The position numbers and the translations under genes are program-made. A stretch of 64,000 nucleotides of DNA from Calycina herbarum (taxonomy: Eukaryota > Ascomycota > Leotiomycetes > Helotiales > Pezizellaceae). The notes under the pieces are model-generated. The model did no database searches. It was not told where the DNA came from and saw only the letters and a program-made list of their open reading frames with translations. Positions 33,503-45,027 of the stretch are shown here, one piece after another (position 1 is the first letter of the stretch; each line of letters opens with the position of its first letter). Where the stretch lies: NCBI GenBank assembly GCA_001414485.1, contig LLEY01000102.1, positions 162,058 through 226,057 of the forward strand, read 5' to 3'.

Positions 33503-34679
33503 ATGGCCAAAGCAAAAGGCGAAGAGAAGGGAGAATCCTCCACATCCGCTGCAAAGAATGTGTTGAAAGCCAATACCAATGGTATCGCGAATTATGAACT
33601 GCCATGGTAAGCCTTCCCCTCTCAATTCCTTCCTTGCCCCCAAGCTAATTCTCCCATAGGGTTGAGAAATACAGGCCCGTTTTTCTGGACGATATCGTTG
33701 GCAATACCGAGACTGTGGAAAGACTGAAGATCATTGCAAAGGATGGCAACATGCCGCATGTTATTATCTCTGGTATGCCGGGAATTGGAAAGACGACTTC
33801 GGTGCTGTGTCTTGCGAGACAGATGTTGGGGGATTCATACAAGGAGGCCGTTTTGGAACTCAATGCCAGTGATGAGCGAGGTTTGTAATACCCACCAAGC
33901 ACATGAAGGCTTTACTGACTGTCTATACTTCAGGTATCGACGTTGTCCGAAACCGAATCAAAGGCTTCGCCCAAAAGAAAGTAACCCTCCCCCAAGGCCG
34001 CCAAAAACTAGTCATCCTCGACGAAGCAGACAGCATGACATCCGGAGCCCAACAAGCCCTTCGTCGAACCATGGAAATCTATTCCGCCACAACCAGATTC
34101 GCATTCGCCTGCAATCAATCGAATAAGATCATCGAACCTCTCCAATCTCGTTGCGCCATCCTCAGATATTCCCGCTTAACAGACGCCCAAGTTGTGAAGA
34201 GGATATTGCAGATCATTGAAGCCGAGAAGGTGGAATATAGTGAGGATGGTCTGGCTGCTTTGGTTTTCACTGCGGAAGGAGATATGCGACAGGCTATTAA
34301 TAATTTGCAGTCTACTTGGGCGGGTTTCGGGTTTTTGAGTGGAGATAATGTGTTCAAAGTTGTGGATTCTCCTCATCCTGTTAAGATCCAGGCGATGCTT
34401 AAGGCATGTCATGAGGGGAAGGTAGATGCTGCTTTGGAGATTTTGAAAGAGCTTTGGGATTTGGGATATTCGAGTCACGACATTATCAGTACCATGTTCC
34501 GGGTTACAAAGACGATACCGAGTTTGAGCGAACATGCGAAGTTGGAGTTCATCAAAGAGATTGGATTTACACATATGAAGATCTTGGAGGGTGTTCAGAC
34601 TCTACTCCAGCTGAGTGGATGTATTGCGAGGTTGTCAAAACTCAACATGAATCCAAACAAGTTCAATGCAAAAAAATAA
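33503..34679 (+). CDS. RFC4: Replication factor C subunit Rfc4 (human RFC2 type)
   Basis: Exons 33503-33606, 33660-33880 and 33934-34679; 356 residues, the usual length for a small RFC subunit. [16 protein letters not shown] is the family start. Walker A is [10 protein letters not shown] (about 73-82), Walker [11 protein letters not shown] (about 134-143), the arginine-finger motif is in SRCAILRYS, and the C-terminal collar domain follows. GMPGIGKT instead of GPPGTGKT is characteristic of the Rfc4/RFC2 subunit. It loads PCNA on primed DNA in the nucleus as part of RFC and of the checkpoint and Ctf18/Elg1 clamp loaders. Both introns fall inside codons and restore conserved sequence. Confidence 0.95.
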
Positions 34680-34822
34680 TGAAGGATAAGATAGGGGATG
34701 AATGGAACGGCGTTTGGGGATTAGCTATCGGGAAGCTAGCTGGCGTAAATGGTTTAGCATTTACATATTGTTCAAGTTAATTTGCAAATAATTGCTGAAG
34801 ACTTATATTACATGTTGTTTTA

Positions 34823-35353
34823 TCATTTTGGTTTCTCTGGGGTTTGTTCTGGTTCATCGAATTCCTGCTCGTATCTCTCCCAAGCAGCACGATCTCGCAT
34901 GATGCGTTTCTGCATCCTTACTCGTACTTGGTAGTCTCTGATTCTCCGATCAGCTTCTAAGCAAGCACCCGTGATCATACCTTTCAAAGTCAGCTTGATC
35001 CTATTAATTTGGTACGGAGAAAAAGGGGTTAGTTTTACCAGACATCTGTATGAAGCTATACATCATTAGTATTGCCATAGCTAGTCTATAAATTGGATGT
35101 AACTCACACTTTAAATTGAATTGTCAACCCTCTGTAAATAGGTGACATAGCATAGGCCAAACCACCAAGACCTCCATATACAATTCCCCACTACACAATA
35201 TGTTAGTATATCTTTTCCATCTAAGAAAATGAAAATGAGAAAAGTCACGCCATGCCATACCTTTGAAGCTCCAATCAAAGCACCCTTTCCACCTTCCCAA
35301 GCAGCTCCTTCGGCATCCTCATTCTTCAACCCGCCAGTAGTATGTTCCTTCAT
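34823..35353 (-). CDS. Small conserved membrane protein, 117 residues
   Basis: Exons 35353-35261, 35190-35108 and 35000-34823. The ATG at 35353 gives MKEHTTGGLKNEDAEGAAWE, then a glycine-rich hydrophobic stretch (GIVYGGLGGLAYAMSPIYRG) in exon 2 and a second, weaker one (IKLTLKGMITGAC) in exon 3. The C-terminus is a highly charged helix (LEADRRIRDYQVRVRMQKR) and ends in Glu/Pro. Introns use GTATGG, GTGAGT and TAG acceptors, and all phases agree. I do not recognise a named family; the layout resembles small HIG1-like inner-mitochondrial proteins, but that is only a resemblance. An upstream in-frame Met at 35563 would leave 43 bp to HIS3, so I prefer 35353. Confidence 0.7.
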
Positions 35354-35606
35354 CGTCGTAGTACCATTTGACTCCTCTTTCGAAATAAACGAAGTCGTGT
35401 TGTCTTGAAGCTTTGGAATGAAAGCTCCTGAGCCTCGAAGCACTTTCTGAACGTCATGGACAGCACAGACCAAATCCCGCACTCCCCCCGATATCGCAAA
35501 CCCCTTGCCAAAGCTCCAAAATATTTCTAGAGAGCAGCTTGGTTCAAACGAATACAACACCACTAATTAACAATCACCTCCCCAACCTTACAAAGGTCTT
35601 ACGAAA
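35354..35606. promoter_or_regulatory. Divergent promoter, small membrane protein / HIS3
   Basis: 253 bp between start codons. TGACTC, a core Gcn4/CpcA-type site, occurs on the minus strand around 35368 (plus: TTTGACTCC) and would suit amino-acid control of HIS3; a weak inference. Confidence 0.35.
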
Positions 35607-36363
35607 ATGGGAGAACCAAGAGTCCGTTCCGCAGCGCTAAACCGCAACACAAACGAAACCAATATCGTCCTCGCAATAAACCTAGACGGCGGCGCATTCC
35701 CCAAAGATACCGATGCTAAATTATTAGGCGGTTTAGAGGGCCATGCTACACAATCCAGCAAGAGCCAGACTATTTCTATCAACTCGGGAATTGGATTTCT
35801 GGATCATATGTTACATGCTTTGGCGAAACATGCCGGTTGGAGTTTGAGTTTGATTTGTGATGGGGATTTACATAGTATGTTTTCTTATTTACTTGTTGGT
35901 TCTTTGAAGCCCAAGTTGGATATCTTGCTAATTGCAATTCTTCAAAACAGTCGACGACCACCACACAGCAGAAGACGTCTGTCTAGCCCTCGGAAGCGCG
36001 TTCAACACCGCTCTAGGCACTCCCACCGGTCTTGCAAGATTCGGATCCGCCTACGCTCCTCTCGACGAAGCCCTCTCGCGCGCGGTAGTAGATCTCTCGA
36101 ATCGACCATATGCAGTTGTAGAATTAGGTCTGAAGAGGGAGAAGATTGGAGATCTGAGCTGCGAGATGATTCCTCATTGTATGCAGAGTTTTGCGCAGAA
36201 TGCGAGGGTGACGATGCATGTTGATTGCTTGAGGGGGGATAATGATCATCATCGAGCGGAGAGCGCTTTTAAGGCGTTGGCTGTTGCTATTAGGATGGCT
36301 ACTGCGAGGGTGGCGGGTAGGGAGGGGGAGGTTCCTAGTACGAAGGGGACTTTGAGTACGTAG
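35607..36363 (+). CDS. HIS3: Imidazoleglycerol-phosphate dehydratase
   Basis: Exons 35607-35874 and 35951-36363; 226 residues, as usual. The metal-binding histidine motifs [24 protein letters not shown] and [13 protein letters not shown] are complete. The enzyme dehydrates imidazole glycerol phosphate to imidazole acetol phosphate in histidine synthesis, using manganese in a 24-mer. The intron splits the codon just before the DDHH motif (LHI-DDHH) and is certain. An Ile/Val-rich start ([11 protein letters not shown]) matches fungal HIS3 proteins. Confidence 0.96.
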
Positions 36364-36770
36364 GTTTGTATGAATTGAAATTGGAATTGGAATACTTTTG
36401 GATAGTTGGGGGCGGTAGTTGGCTGGATCGACTGAGGTTGAGTCAAAAATATCAACTTCTCCAAACTTCAACCACCGAACGGAACCCTAATTGATCGACC
36501 ATGGACTATGGCCTGGACATAAGAACAATACATGAATTGACTTACTTACTCCATTGACTGTTTGAACACAATTTCGTCTTCCCCAAACTTTCTCAATCTG
36601 CAAGGGGCCGTTTTCCCCGCCATCAAATCCCTATCGCGCTAGCGGGCCCTCCAACATCCCTGCACCAAAAACTTTCCTCCATAATCTTTTATCGCGACCA
36701 CCACTTGAGCTCCCAGCCCAATACCACAACCCATCCCACCGTCCTCTCGTGATTTCCCCAAACCGCCAAC
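36364..36770. other. Intergenic between two plus-strand genes
   Basis: HIS3 3' region and LOC1 leader. Nothing specific seen. Confidence 0.5.
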
Positions 36771-37501
36771 ATGGCGCCCTCCCGCACATCCACAGTAAAA
36801 TCCAAACATGCAACCAACAAATCCGGCATAAAGAACTCCAAGACCTCCTCAAAATCGCGCAGCACCGGCTCCCAAGGCGACGGAATCTCAAAGCCCAAGA
36901 GCGCAAAATCAAAAAAGACACAATCCAAAGGCGTAGCTCTCGGCTCGGTAACGGGAAAAGGAGCGGCGTTGAATAAATTGAAGAAGAAGAGGAGGATTTA
37001 TACCGAGAAGGAATTGGGTATTCCGACGCTGAATATGATTACGCCCGTGGGAGTGGAGAAACCGAAGGGGGGAAAGAAGGGGAAGGTTTTTGTTGATGAT
37101 AGGGTAGGTTATGCCTTTACCTGCTTTCCACTTTTCATTTGTACCTCTTCTTTTTCGAAGCCGAGAGAGAGAGATGCGAGTGGCAAAAAATGATAACAGC
37201 TAACAAGTGGCAGGAATCAATGATGACAATCCTCGCCATGGTGCACGCCGAAAAAGACGGACAAATCGAGTCAAAAATGATGAAAGCGCGACAGATGGAA
37301 AACATCCGCGAAGCACGAAAGGCAGAAGCGGAGAAGAGGGTTGAGGATCGAAAGAGTAAATTGGATGAGACCAAGGAGGGGTTGAAGAAGAAGAGGAAGA
37401 GGGCTAGTGCTGAGAAGGCGGAGAATGGGGAGGTGAGGGAGGCGGCTGTTGCGGGGACTAAGGCGTTGAGACTTAAGAAGAAGACTGTTAGTTTTGCTTA
37501 G
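36771..37501 (+). CDS. LOC1: Loc1-like 60S ribosome assembly protein
   Basis: Exons 36771-37103 and 37214-37501; 206 residues. Lys/Ser-rich N-terminus, then [20 protein letters not shown] and [20 protein letters not shown]. Exon 2 opens [20 protein letters not shown] and continues with a long charged helix ([20 protein letters not shown]) and a basic tail ([22 protein letters not shown]). This order matches fungal Loc1, a nucleolar RNA-binding protein for early pre-60S assembly and, in yeast, localisation of ASH1 mRNA. The intron has a GCTAAC branch point 10 bases before the acceptor. Confidence 0.88.
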
Positions 37502-37901
37502 GGGTTGGGTGTGGACAATCCGGTGTAGATGAAGAACTTCTCGCCCGGGATCATGGGGAGACTTTGTTGCTGTGGAGAGGTAGATAATTTTTGTCTTGCA
37601 AGGCGTTTTTGGGAGGGTTGCATTTGGGCGGTGTGTTTGGAGGTACATAAAAGGTTGAGATACCATGGAGTTTTTTCTAAACTTTGCAAAAGAATTGAGA
37701 AAATGTTCAACGAGTTATGTTTTCAATGTTCTAATGCTCTGTATTTGAGGCATCTTCGCTATCTATGCAAGCAGATGCAAAATGTCTATGAACAGTCTCT
37801 AGCCTATTGTACATTCTATATTCATCATCCAGGGGAAACATTAAAACTCTGGCAAATAATTGGACCAAGAGATTTTCGTACGTCCTGTGCTCCATTCGAG
37901 T
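37502..37901. other. Intergenic between convergent genes
   Basis: 3' regions of LOC1 and the hydrolase. An ORF of 132 codons (37529-37927) has no domain and overlaps the hydrolase 3' end; not called. Confidence 0.5.
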
Positions 37902-39691
37902 TTATACATGGCTTGCATCTTGGATGATGCGATCAGCCTTGCCATAAGCCATCTTACGACGCATTGGCACGAATTCTGCTGTGTGTTCAGGTCCGAACTT
38001 GGTACGCTCTCCGTTAACATGGACGGGTGGTGACTTGACTTCGAAAGCCATCTTGTTGAGGAAGTTGATTGCCTGTAAGCGGTATTAGTGAGAGTTCTGA
38101 ACAGCAATAGTGCCTTTTATGTGGGAAATCCGAGAATCCGAGAAGGTATAAACGGTAACTCGAGTCTCCCAAAGTTCCCACATAATATTTCCCATTTTCA
38201 AAAGGACTGGAAATCTTACCGGGCGAGCATGCCATCTCCCACCACCAAGCTCAAACCAGGAAAGATGACCTCCAAGAGAAGTTGTGCACATGACAGCGTA
38301 TGGTGTAGCTTTAATTTCTTGCCATGGTAGAGCCTCGCTGCTTGCAATCTATATCGATCTTCTGTTAGCCCGGTCCTTGAATATAAATATTTACTTAAAT
38401 ACTAGACTCCTTTCTACCCGAGTTTGTTGGTAGTGGAGGGAGAGAATCGAGATCAGCATGAAAATAAGGAAAATCGAACTCACAGGATCATCCTCTGCGT
38501 TGATAGCAAATAATGGAATCTTGACTGCCAATAGAGCATCCGTTGAAGAAGCATCTCGATAATAAGCTCCCTCGGTAGGATATCCCCAGGTTGGTCCTTG
38601 GACTTCTCGATCAAACTCATGAAGATATCGAGCCTTGCTTATCTTTTCAAAGTCAAGGTTTGTGTTCTTCGCAATTTGGTCGTGATGTAATTCCAAGAGT
38701 CTCTTCATGTTGTTTCCCATTGTCTTTGAGTAGATCTCCCGTCCAAGCCATGTTCTTTGCAGTGCCAAGGATCCCGATTCCAAATTCCATGGGTTTGAGA
38801 TGACCACAGCAGCTTTCAAAATACATGCGTCACCTTCTTCGCCCAGGTAAGTAGTGAGGATATTTGCGCCTAGTGAGAAACCAATTCCATAGAGAGGTCG
38901 ATTCGGGAAGGTCTTTCTCAACCATTTGACAGTTTGGCGAGTATCCCAAGTAGCTCTGGCATTGTAGAGAACGCTACTGGTAATCTTGTGTTTGGCGCAA
39001 CCTCTAGAGTTGATGACACATGCCTCCCACTGTTGAGTCTCGTGTTCTTGAATCAGAGGGTACAGGACATGCTTGAGGTAAATTTCATAAGAGCCTCCAG
39101 AAAGTCCATGCAAGGTCACAAGCATAGGCCTAGTATCGAGTGAAGCAATGCCGGCAAACTCTTCATCAGTGTAGAGAGTTGTACGAATTGGCAAACTGTC
39201 ATCAGTGTCCGTGTTTGGGGTGACAACGAAATCAACAGCATAGGTCTAAGGGGGAGTCAGTTTTGATGCTTTAGATAATTGCTGCAGATAAAAATCGTGA
39301 ATCTTTATTCAATAAAGATACAGGAAAGCTGTCCAGGATCTTTTTTTGAGAAGAAGACATTTTGACGTGAAAGCAAAGAAATAATTTAAGCTTACTCCCT
39401 CATAGGTTGGATCCTCGGCTTCAAAGATCTTGCGCTTATAGAAGACCGGAGGACCATCATCTTTGAACGAGGTCAACATGGTCTGCACATGGCCGTTGAA
39501 GAGAAATGGATTGAGTTGACATGGTGGCGTGGATTCCTCGCATACTTTGGAAAGGTGAGTTTGAGACTTGTGAAAATGGGTAGATACGACTTACTCCTTA
39601 ACAGATCCGTTTCCGAGCCATCATTTTTGGTCAGAGCAAGAGGAGAGGGTGAGTGAGTAAAGGTCGTCCTTGCATGGCCTAACCACTCCAT
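37902..39691 (-). CDS. Alpha/beta hydrolase, YMR210W/Eht1/Eeb1 group
   Basis: Exons 39691-39595, 39544-39396, 39245-38484, 38348-38220 and 38072-37902; 435 residues. MEWLGHARTTFTHSP is the usual start. LNPFLFNGHVQTM, then TLHGLSGGSYE (oxyanion region), INSRGCAKHKI and the nucleophile elbow YGIGFSLGANIL (GxSxG) follow. The acid is in NAEDDPI and the catalytic His in TTSLGGHLSWFE. Relatives in yeast make or cleave medium-chain fatty-acid ethyl esters or hydrolyse monoacylglycerol, so the substrate here is probably a medium or long acyl ester. Every exon junction restores conserved sequence; intron 2 (150 bp) is the longest. Confidence 0.92.
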
Positions 39692-39891
39692 TTTGAGGGT
39701 GGAAAGTATTTGATTGGGGAGTTGAAAGTTGTTGGGATCGACGGCAAAATATGTCAAATATGTCAAATATGTCCAGGTGAGATGGAAATGCCTCGGCAGG
39801 ATCCTTTGGGAACCTCAAACAGGGGGGGGGCAAATGGCCGAAGTTCTTCCTTATCTCGGGGAAGGATGCCAAGGCCAGATTTCACTGGTTG

Positions 39892-40046
39892 GACTACCGT
39901 ATAATCTTGAGAAAATGGATACGAGTCTAGCCTGATTTGGCTGTGGCGCCCATGGCAGAATATGTGGCGCAACAGGCGGTGATTGAGTTTGCACCGACCA
40001 AAGCGGTTAGACTCATATCCACTTTCTGAAGATTATACGGTAGTCA
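39892..40046. repeat. Imperfect inverted repeat / hairpin element
   Basis: Left arm from GACTACCGTATAATCTTGAG (39892) and right arm ending ...AAGATTATACGGTAGTC (40046) match in inverted orientation over at least 38 bases with four mismatches; weaker matching continues inward. A small MITE or a folded-back relic. No clear target duplication. Confidence 0.7.
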
Positions 40047-40149
40047 CTGTAGGGTAGCAGCAGAGCAGCAGACCTGGGCAGTTGGACGACTCGTCTTGGC
40101 TAAATCGATATCGATATTTAGACGTTGTCGGGAGTGACGCTGTCAAAGG

Positions 40150-40150
<1 letters not shown>

Positions 40151-40196
<46 letters not shown>

Positions 40197-40276
40197 CACA
40201 GGACACAGGACACAGGAGACAGGACACAGGACACAGGAGACAGGACACAGGACACAGGACACAGGACACAGGACAC
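40151..40276. repeat. 7-bp minisatellite, 18 units
   Basis: Exactly 18 contiguous 7-bp units of AGGAGAC or AGGACAC, in the order 6 AGGAGAC, 3 AGGACAC, 1, 2, 1 and 5 alternately. It lies in the probable 5' leader of SCC4. The frame from 40082 through the repeat into SCC4 is open, but I take this as chance because the ATG at 40286 starts the conserved protein. Confidence 0.95.
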
Positions 40277-40285
40277 ATAGGAAGT

Positions 40286-42855
40286 ATGTCGTATCAGGGC
40301 AGTCCACACCCACACTCTCTCAATGAGCATGGCAATGGCTGGGGAATTGGCCATCCCAATACTCTTCCTCGCCCCGAAATGCGATCCCCATACGCGCAAG
40401 CCCAAAATATAGGACTTAACCATAATCCGTATCCGACCCCATCGAATCAGTACTCTTCACCCACCCAACATCCACCTCAGTATGCAATGCCGCCTCCCGA
40501 CCCAAACCGCTATGGCGGACCACCTCCTACTCACTCCAACTATCCACCTCCGCAGCCTCCAATGTTTATACAACCTTCCCAACTCTTTCAGCAAGTTCCG
40601 GCGCATATGGGCCAACTAAACTCCACCTCTCGAAATAATGCCCCTGCGAGTAATTCAATGTATATCAATCCGGCAGCCATGTCTAGTCCAGCCCCAGCAC
40701 CAGCACCGGCCCCCGGACCGCAGCAAGACACCTCGAAGGTCCTTATCTCTCTCGCGGAAGAGTACTTGGATGCTGCTCACCAACTCGGTCCCTCGGCTTC
40801 CGTCCTAGTGACGCCCGCTCACGTCGAGCCATACCAACGGCTAGTTGCGACGGGATTGAAATGTTTAGACGCAGCGCTGAAGAGAGGGAAGCTACCGCCC
40901 AGGTTGGAGGCCAATGTTCGACTACGTTATGCTGGTGTGCTTCACGAAGAGACGGATAATACAATGGAGGCGGAGACTGCATTGAGCAAAGGAATTAGTC
41001 TTTGCGAGAGGGTATGTTTCTTTGGGGCGCCCGAAGGACAAGAGAGCACTTCTGACTTGGATTAGAACCATTACTATGATCTCATGTACGCCATGCAGTA
41101 TTTACTGGCTCGAATAATGGCACAAAAGAATCCAAAGGCCGCCATGAAAGCACTAGATGGATATATCGTTGAGGCAGAAGCGTAATTCGCTCTTTTGTGC
41201 TTCTGGTAGATTCAGGCTAACTCCATAGCAGCTACCAACATATTTCTTGGGTTTATGCCCTTCGATTTCTGCGAGCTCAATATGCCATGGAAACTGGAAA
41301 TCTCGCAGACGGCCATTCTGCAATTACGACTTTACACAAGATCTCGGAACTTGCGACCAAGGAACAGGATAATGCGATACACCTCACTGCCTCTCTGATT
41401 GAAGCAATGGCACATATGAGGTCAGCAGCACCGGATGCCCTCACACTTGCCCACGGAGCCCTTGGTGCTGCACGAAAACATCAGTTAGATGTCGGTGCTA
41501 GCATATTGCAGCTCAATGGCTTGACGCATCTCCTCGATGTCATGTGCAGTATTCGGGAGGGAAATATACCAGAAATGTCGGTCAAATTGAAGAATTTACA
41601 AAAGACAATGGATCAGCTTCTCCATGATGATAATTGGGATCGCGCTTGTGATACCATAGCCATTCCCATCAACAGAAATCCCAAAAGCTCACATACTGTC
41701 AGCCATGAGACGAGATCAGTCCTGGGAATTGGGGAGGATGGTCGCGATAATCTAATGTTCTCGTTTCTTAACAAAACTGATGCATACTCAATCGCGTTAG
41801 TTCTCTCTTTCTGGTTTCAATTATCTCACTGACCAAACTTCCCAGTTACCTACTTTGTGGGGTCGTGTTCCTACACCAAAACAATCAAAAGGGAATCAAG
41901 TACTTGAGAGAGGGTCTGAATACTTTAGAAGGTAATCACAATCTCCATCGCATAATATATATTCAATACTAATGCGACAAAAACAGGGACTACCAAAGCA
42001 TCGCGACTGACCGAAGGCCTGTTACCCGAAATGGCCGAGAAGCAACTTTGGCGAGGAGAAATCATGTGTTATTACCAACTATACATGGCTTTCTATGCCG
42101 CTGGGGTTTCGGACTGGAAACAAGTCAAACTCAACATCGATCAGCTAAGGTCCACAGCTCGACAATTTGATTTTGCTCTCCCTGGCCCTCTTGAATGTCT
42201 AGCGTTATACCTCACAGGTGTCTACTACCAAGGCGTAGGAGATCTGGGCACAGCTTTGAGGATATTTCAAGATCCCAGGTTTTCCCTCATTCAAGGCAAA
42301 ATGACCCCCACTTCGAAAATCGAGCGCGAATTCTCTATTATAGCGGCCCTCAATGCTCTTTGGATTCTCCAAATTCCCAGTCATCAGAATACCGCCAACA
42401 ATGCGGCCACTCTCGCCATGCTCGAACCCATCTGCGACAAACATCCCAACCTCGATATCCAAACTGCCTTTCGACTCGTCCAAGCGACTGTTCCTATCAA
42501 CCCTCCAAATCCACTCTTCTCCATCAAAAATTTCCTGGGCAACGCGCTCGGCGGAGCAAAGAAGACTCAAAATAATCAATTCATATGCATTATTCTCAAC
42601 GTCATGTGCTCGCGGTTCTTCTCAAATGTCGTTGGGGACCAGGCCGAGAAGAGTGCGATGGCGGGTGTGTATCAAGCGCAGAGAAGTGGCAGTTTGCTGT
42701 GGAGAAGTGTGGCTGATGGCATGATGGCGAAGTGTTATGATGTGCAGGGGAAGAAGACGGAGGCCGCTTCGAAGATGGCTATGGCCGAGAAGTTTGCGCT
42801 GGAAGCTACCGGGGGAGGTAGCTCGGGGAGTAATGGGGGGAGTTTTCATGGGTAG
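40286..42855 (+). CDS. SCC4: Cohesin loading factor Scc4/Mau2
   Basis: Exons 40286-41011, 41066-41181, 41229-41795, 41846-41931 and 41987-42855; 787 residues. The first ~150 residues are Pro/Gln/Ser-rich and disordered. From TSKVLISLAEEYLDAAHQLG onward it is a helical repeat (TPR-like) array: YQRLVATGLKCLDAALKRGK, LRYAGVLHEETDN, HYYDLMYAMQYLLARI and so on to LLWRSVADGMMAKCYDVQGK. This is the PF10345-type cohesin loading factor, which with Scc2 loads cohesin on chromosomes. The acceptor at 41228 could also be three bases downstream (41231), changing one residue. The tail is Gly/Ser-rich. Confidence 0.92.
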
Positions 42856-45027
42856 ATATTTGGAGGGGGGGTTTGTGTGTGTATACTCTACATGGAAAAG
42901 GAGAGGGCATGAACATACTGCGGGGCAGGCGCACTGGTTGCTTTTGAAAAAAATATAGCTGGCTGGGAGTAGCGAAAGTACAAATGGTACGGGATGAATG
43001 GGAAGGAAAGGGAAAGGCGTATTAGGCGCATATATACCCATTTGCTTTGATTGGCTTTGTTCCTTTCATGTACTAAGTTGACGGGAGGGTCATACCTAGA
43101 GAATAGGGTGTTAGGTAGTGTCAAATAAGATACAATTTCGTTGCTAAGGGAGGTAAGCGTTACTCTGCGCACACCCCATTTATCACTCTCGGACAATTGA
43201 GACGACGATATGAGTAAGGAGGCACAGTGATACTTACTTCTCTGGGTTCTTTTTGTACCAATGGCGGCTATTGGTAGGTGGCCTACTGATAGAACTATCC
43301 TGTAAAAATATCTTGTAAAAAACGTCGAGCTATTGGTAGGTTACCTGGAAATAATCGAGACATTTCTTTTTCCTATTGTTAGAGCAACGAGAGAGATAGG
43401 CAGGTACGAACCTCAAGCATCTACTGCCAAATTTACTGTCCATGACGAGAGTGCGACCTATTCCGTACATACTTCCATTTCTTAACACTCGAGGGAAAAA
43501 AGTGGGTCTTTTCTTAAGCGAAATTTAGGCTACCTCCCTTTCTGGGGTAATTCAAGGTACTTAAATTAGTTTGTTTGAAACCATGAGGGTTGATTATCCC
43601 AAGTCTCTGGGCCAGGGGTTAGAACAACCGCTTGACGCAAGTCACCAACGTCTGGTCATGAAGTGATTATGTCTTGGCATCACAGCTGAAAGTAGCCTTG
43701 ATAGATTTGCCGTTTGATTGGTCACCACCCTTCGTCTTCCTTTCGTACATCACCTTTTCCCAAGAGCTGATGGGAAGTTGGGAAATGAGTTGGTCTTTTT
43801 TTGGATTGTAATTGGAGGTCAATAGCTACCTCTTTGCGAGCTGGAGGTGAGCAAGTGGGTTAAGCCTTATTAAGATACGTCAATGTCGTGTGGGTGGCGA
43901 CGAGAATGTACCGGTAGCTGTTTTTCACTTTGTCAATAGGGAAGAGAAGGCAGAAGGCGGCTTGTGAGCAACCTGATGTTTTCTTTCTGTCTGGGGACAT
44001 GGGTGACGGACCTTTAATTGGTTGAAGGATTGAGGAGGCAGTAGCATACCAAGGTCAGAAAAGGGTGCGCGAAGGTACAGACAGATGTGAGATCAAGTGC
44101 AGAGGAAGGAGCGACCCGTTGATATGTCGATTGCGGTCTCGTGAGGCAAAGAAGGAAGGAGCGAGGTCGACCTTAAGACATCACCTCTTCCCGTCGGGTT
44201 GCTTTTCTAATTTCAAACTCACTTGCTTTATTTCAACGCACTTTATTTGGTACTATTTTGTCACTTCAATTTCACATTCCCATCTTGAGTGTTGAACCAT
44301 CACCATCAAAGTGTCACCGTCATGGGCTGCGCAGCGTTTGATCCTCGACGGGAGTGAGTGTGGCTATGGAGGTATATTTCTATATTGGATTCAACCTAGA
44401 AAAAGTATGCACAAAAGCGAAAAGAAAAATGCAATTCAAACCCTCAGACGTTCGAGCACAGCATACCAGAACAAGTACAAAGCATCACAAAACCCTAAAC
44501 CTCTCCGCCCCCCACACTTTCGCCTCATCGGACCCTCGCTCCCAAAGCTTCCCGGCCGCGAATCGCTTTCGGTGCCGGTGACAACAAAGCTTCTTGAGAT
44601 CCGAATGGTGTTCGATTCCCTTCCGCGCACACAATTCATGAATTCCCAATATTCCCCAAAAACTTCTTGATCTCGTTTCCGTCACGAAAAAATACAATGA
44701 CTCTTGCCCACTCGTTTGCAAGCGGATGTCTTGTACGAGAAGTTCCATTAAAGTCCTAATACGGTCCGCTCCCCCGCCAGATCGAGATAGTAAGGTTCAT
44801 TTCCTTCAATTAAATTCCATGAGTTTCTTTACTGATTATTCGATAGCTGCAGTGAGATTCCTGATGATAATACGGTCAGTCACCGCTCCTACGGGTGGCT
44901 GTGAAGGTTTGTCTCTCCTTTCACTCTCGACATACTCAGTACTAACACGTCTCACGGGCAAAATACTAAGCAAAACCACCCGAGCTATTCCTGCTCCCTC
45001 CAAGGAGTTCATGTGCTGAATAGAAAC
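42856..45027. other. Long intergenic stretch
   Basis: About 2.2 kb. 3' region of SCC4 to roughly 43150, then no domain-bearing ORF. From 44720 to 45000 there are two intron-like units (GTAAGG...GATAG at 44790-44847; GTTTGT...GTACTAACAC...CTAAG at 44906-44970) that may belong to the leader of the ORF at 45028 or to a non-coding RNA. Confidence 0.4.

Larger units (their letters stand above)
39692..40285. promoter_or_regulatory. Divergent promoter with hairpin and minisatellite
   Basis: 594 bp between the hydrolase and SCC4 start codons. Contains AAATATGTC repeated three times (39747-39773), a poly-G run (39823-39830), a long inverted repeat (39892-40046) and an 18-unit 7-bp minisatellite (40151-40276) ending 9 bases before the SCC4 ATG. 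Confidence 0.6.

Noticed and set aside
40082..40285. N-terminal extension of Scc4/Mau2 through the minisatellite
   Set aside because: The frame is open because the 7-bp repeat contains no stop in any frame; conserved protein starts later and the ATG at 40286 is a good start.
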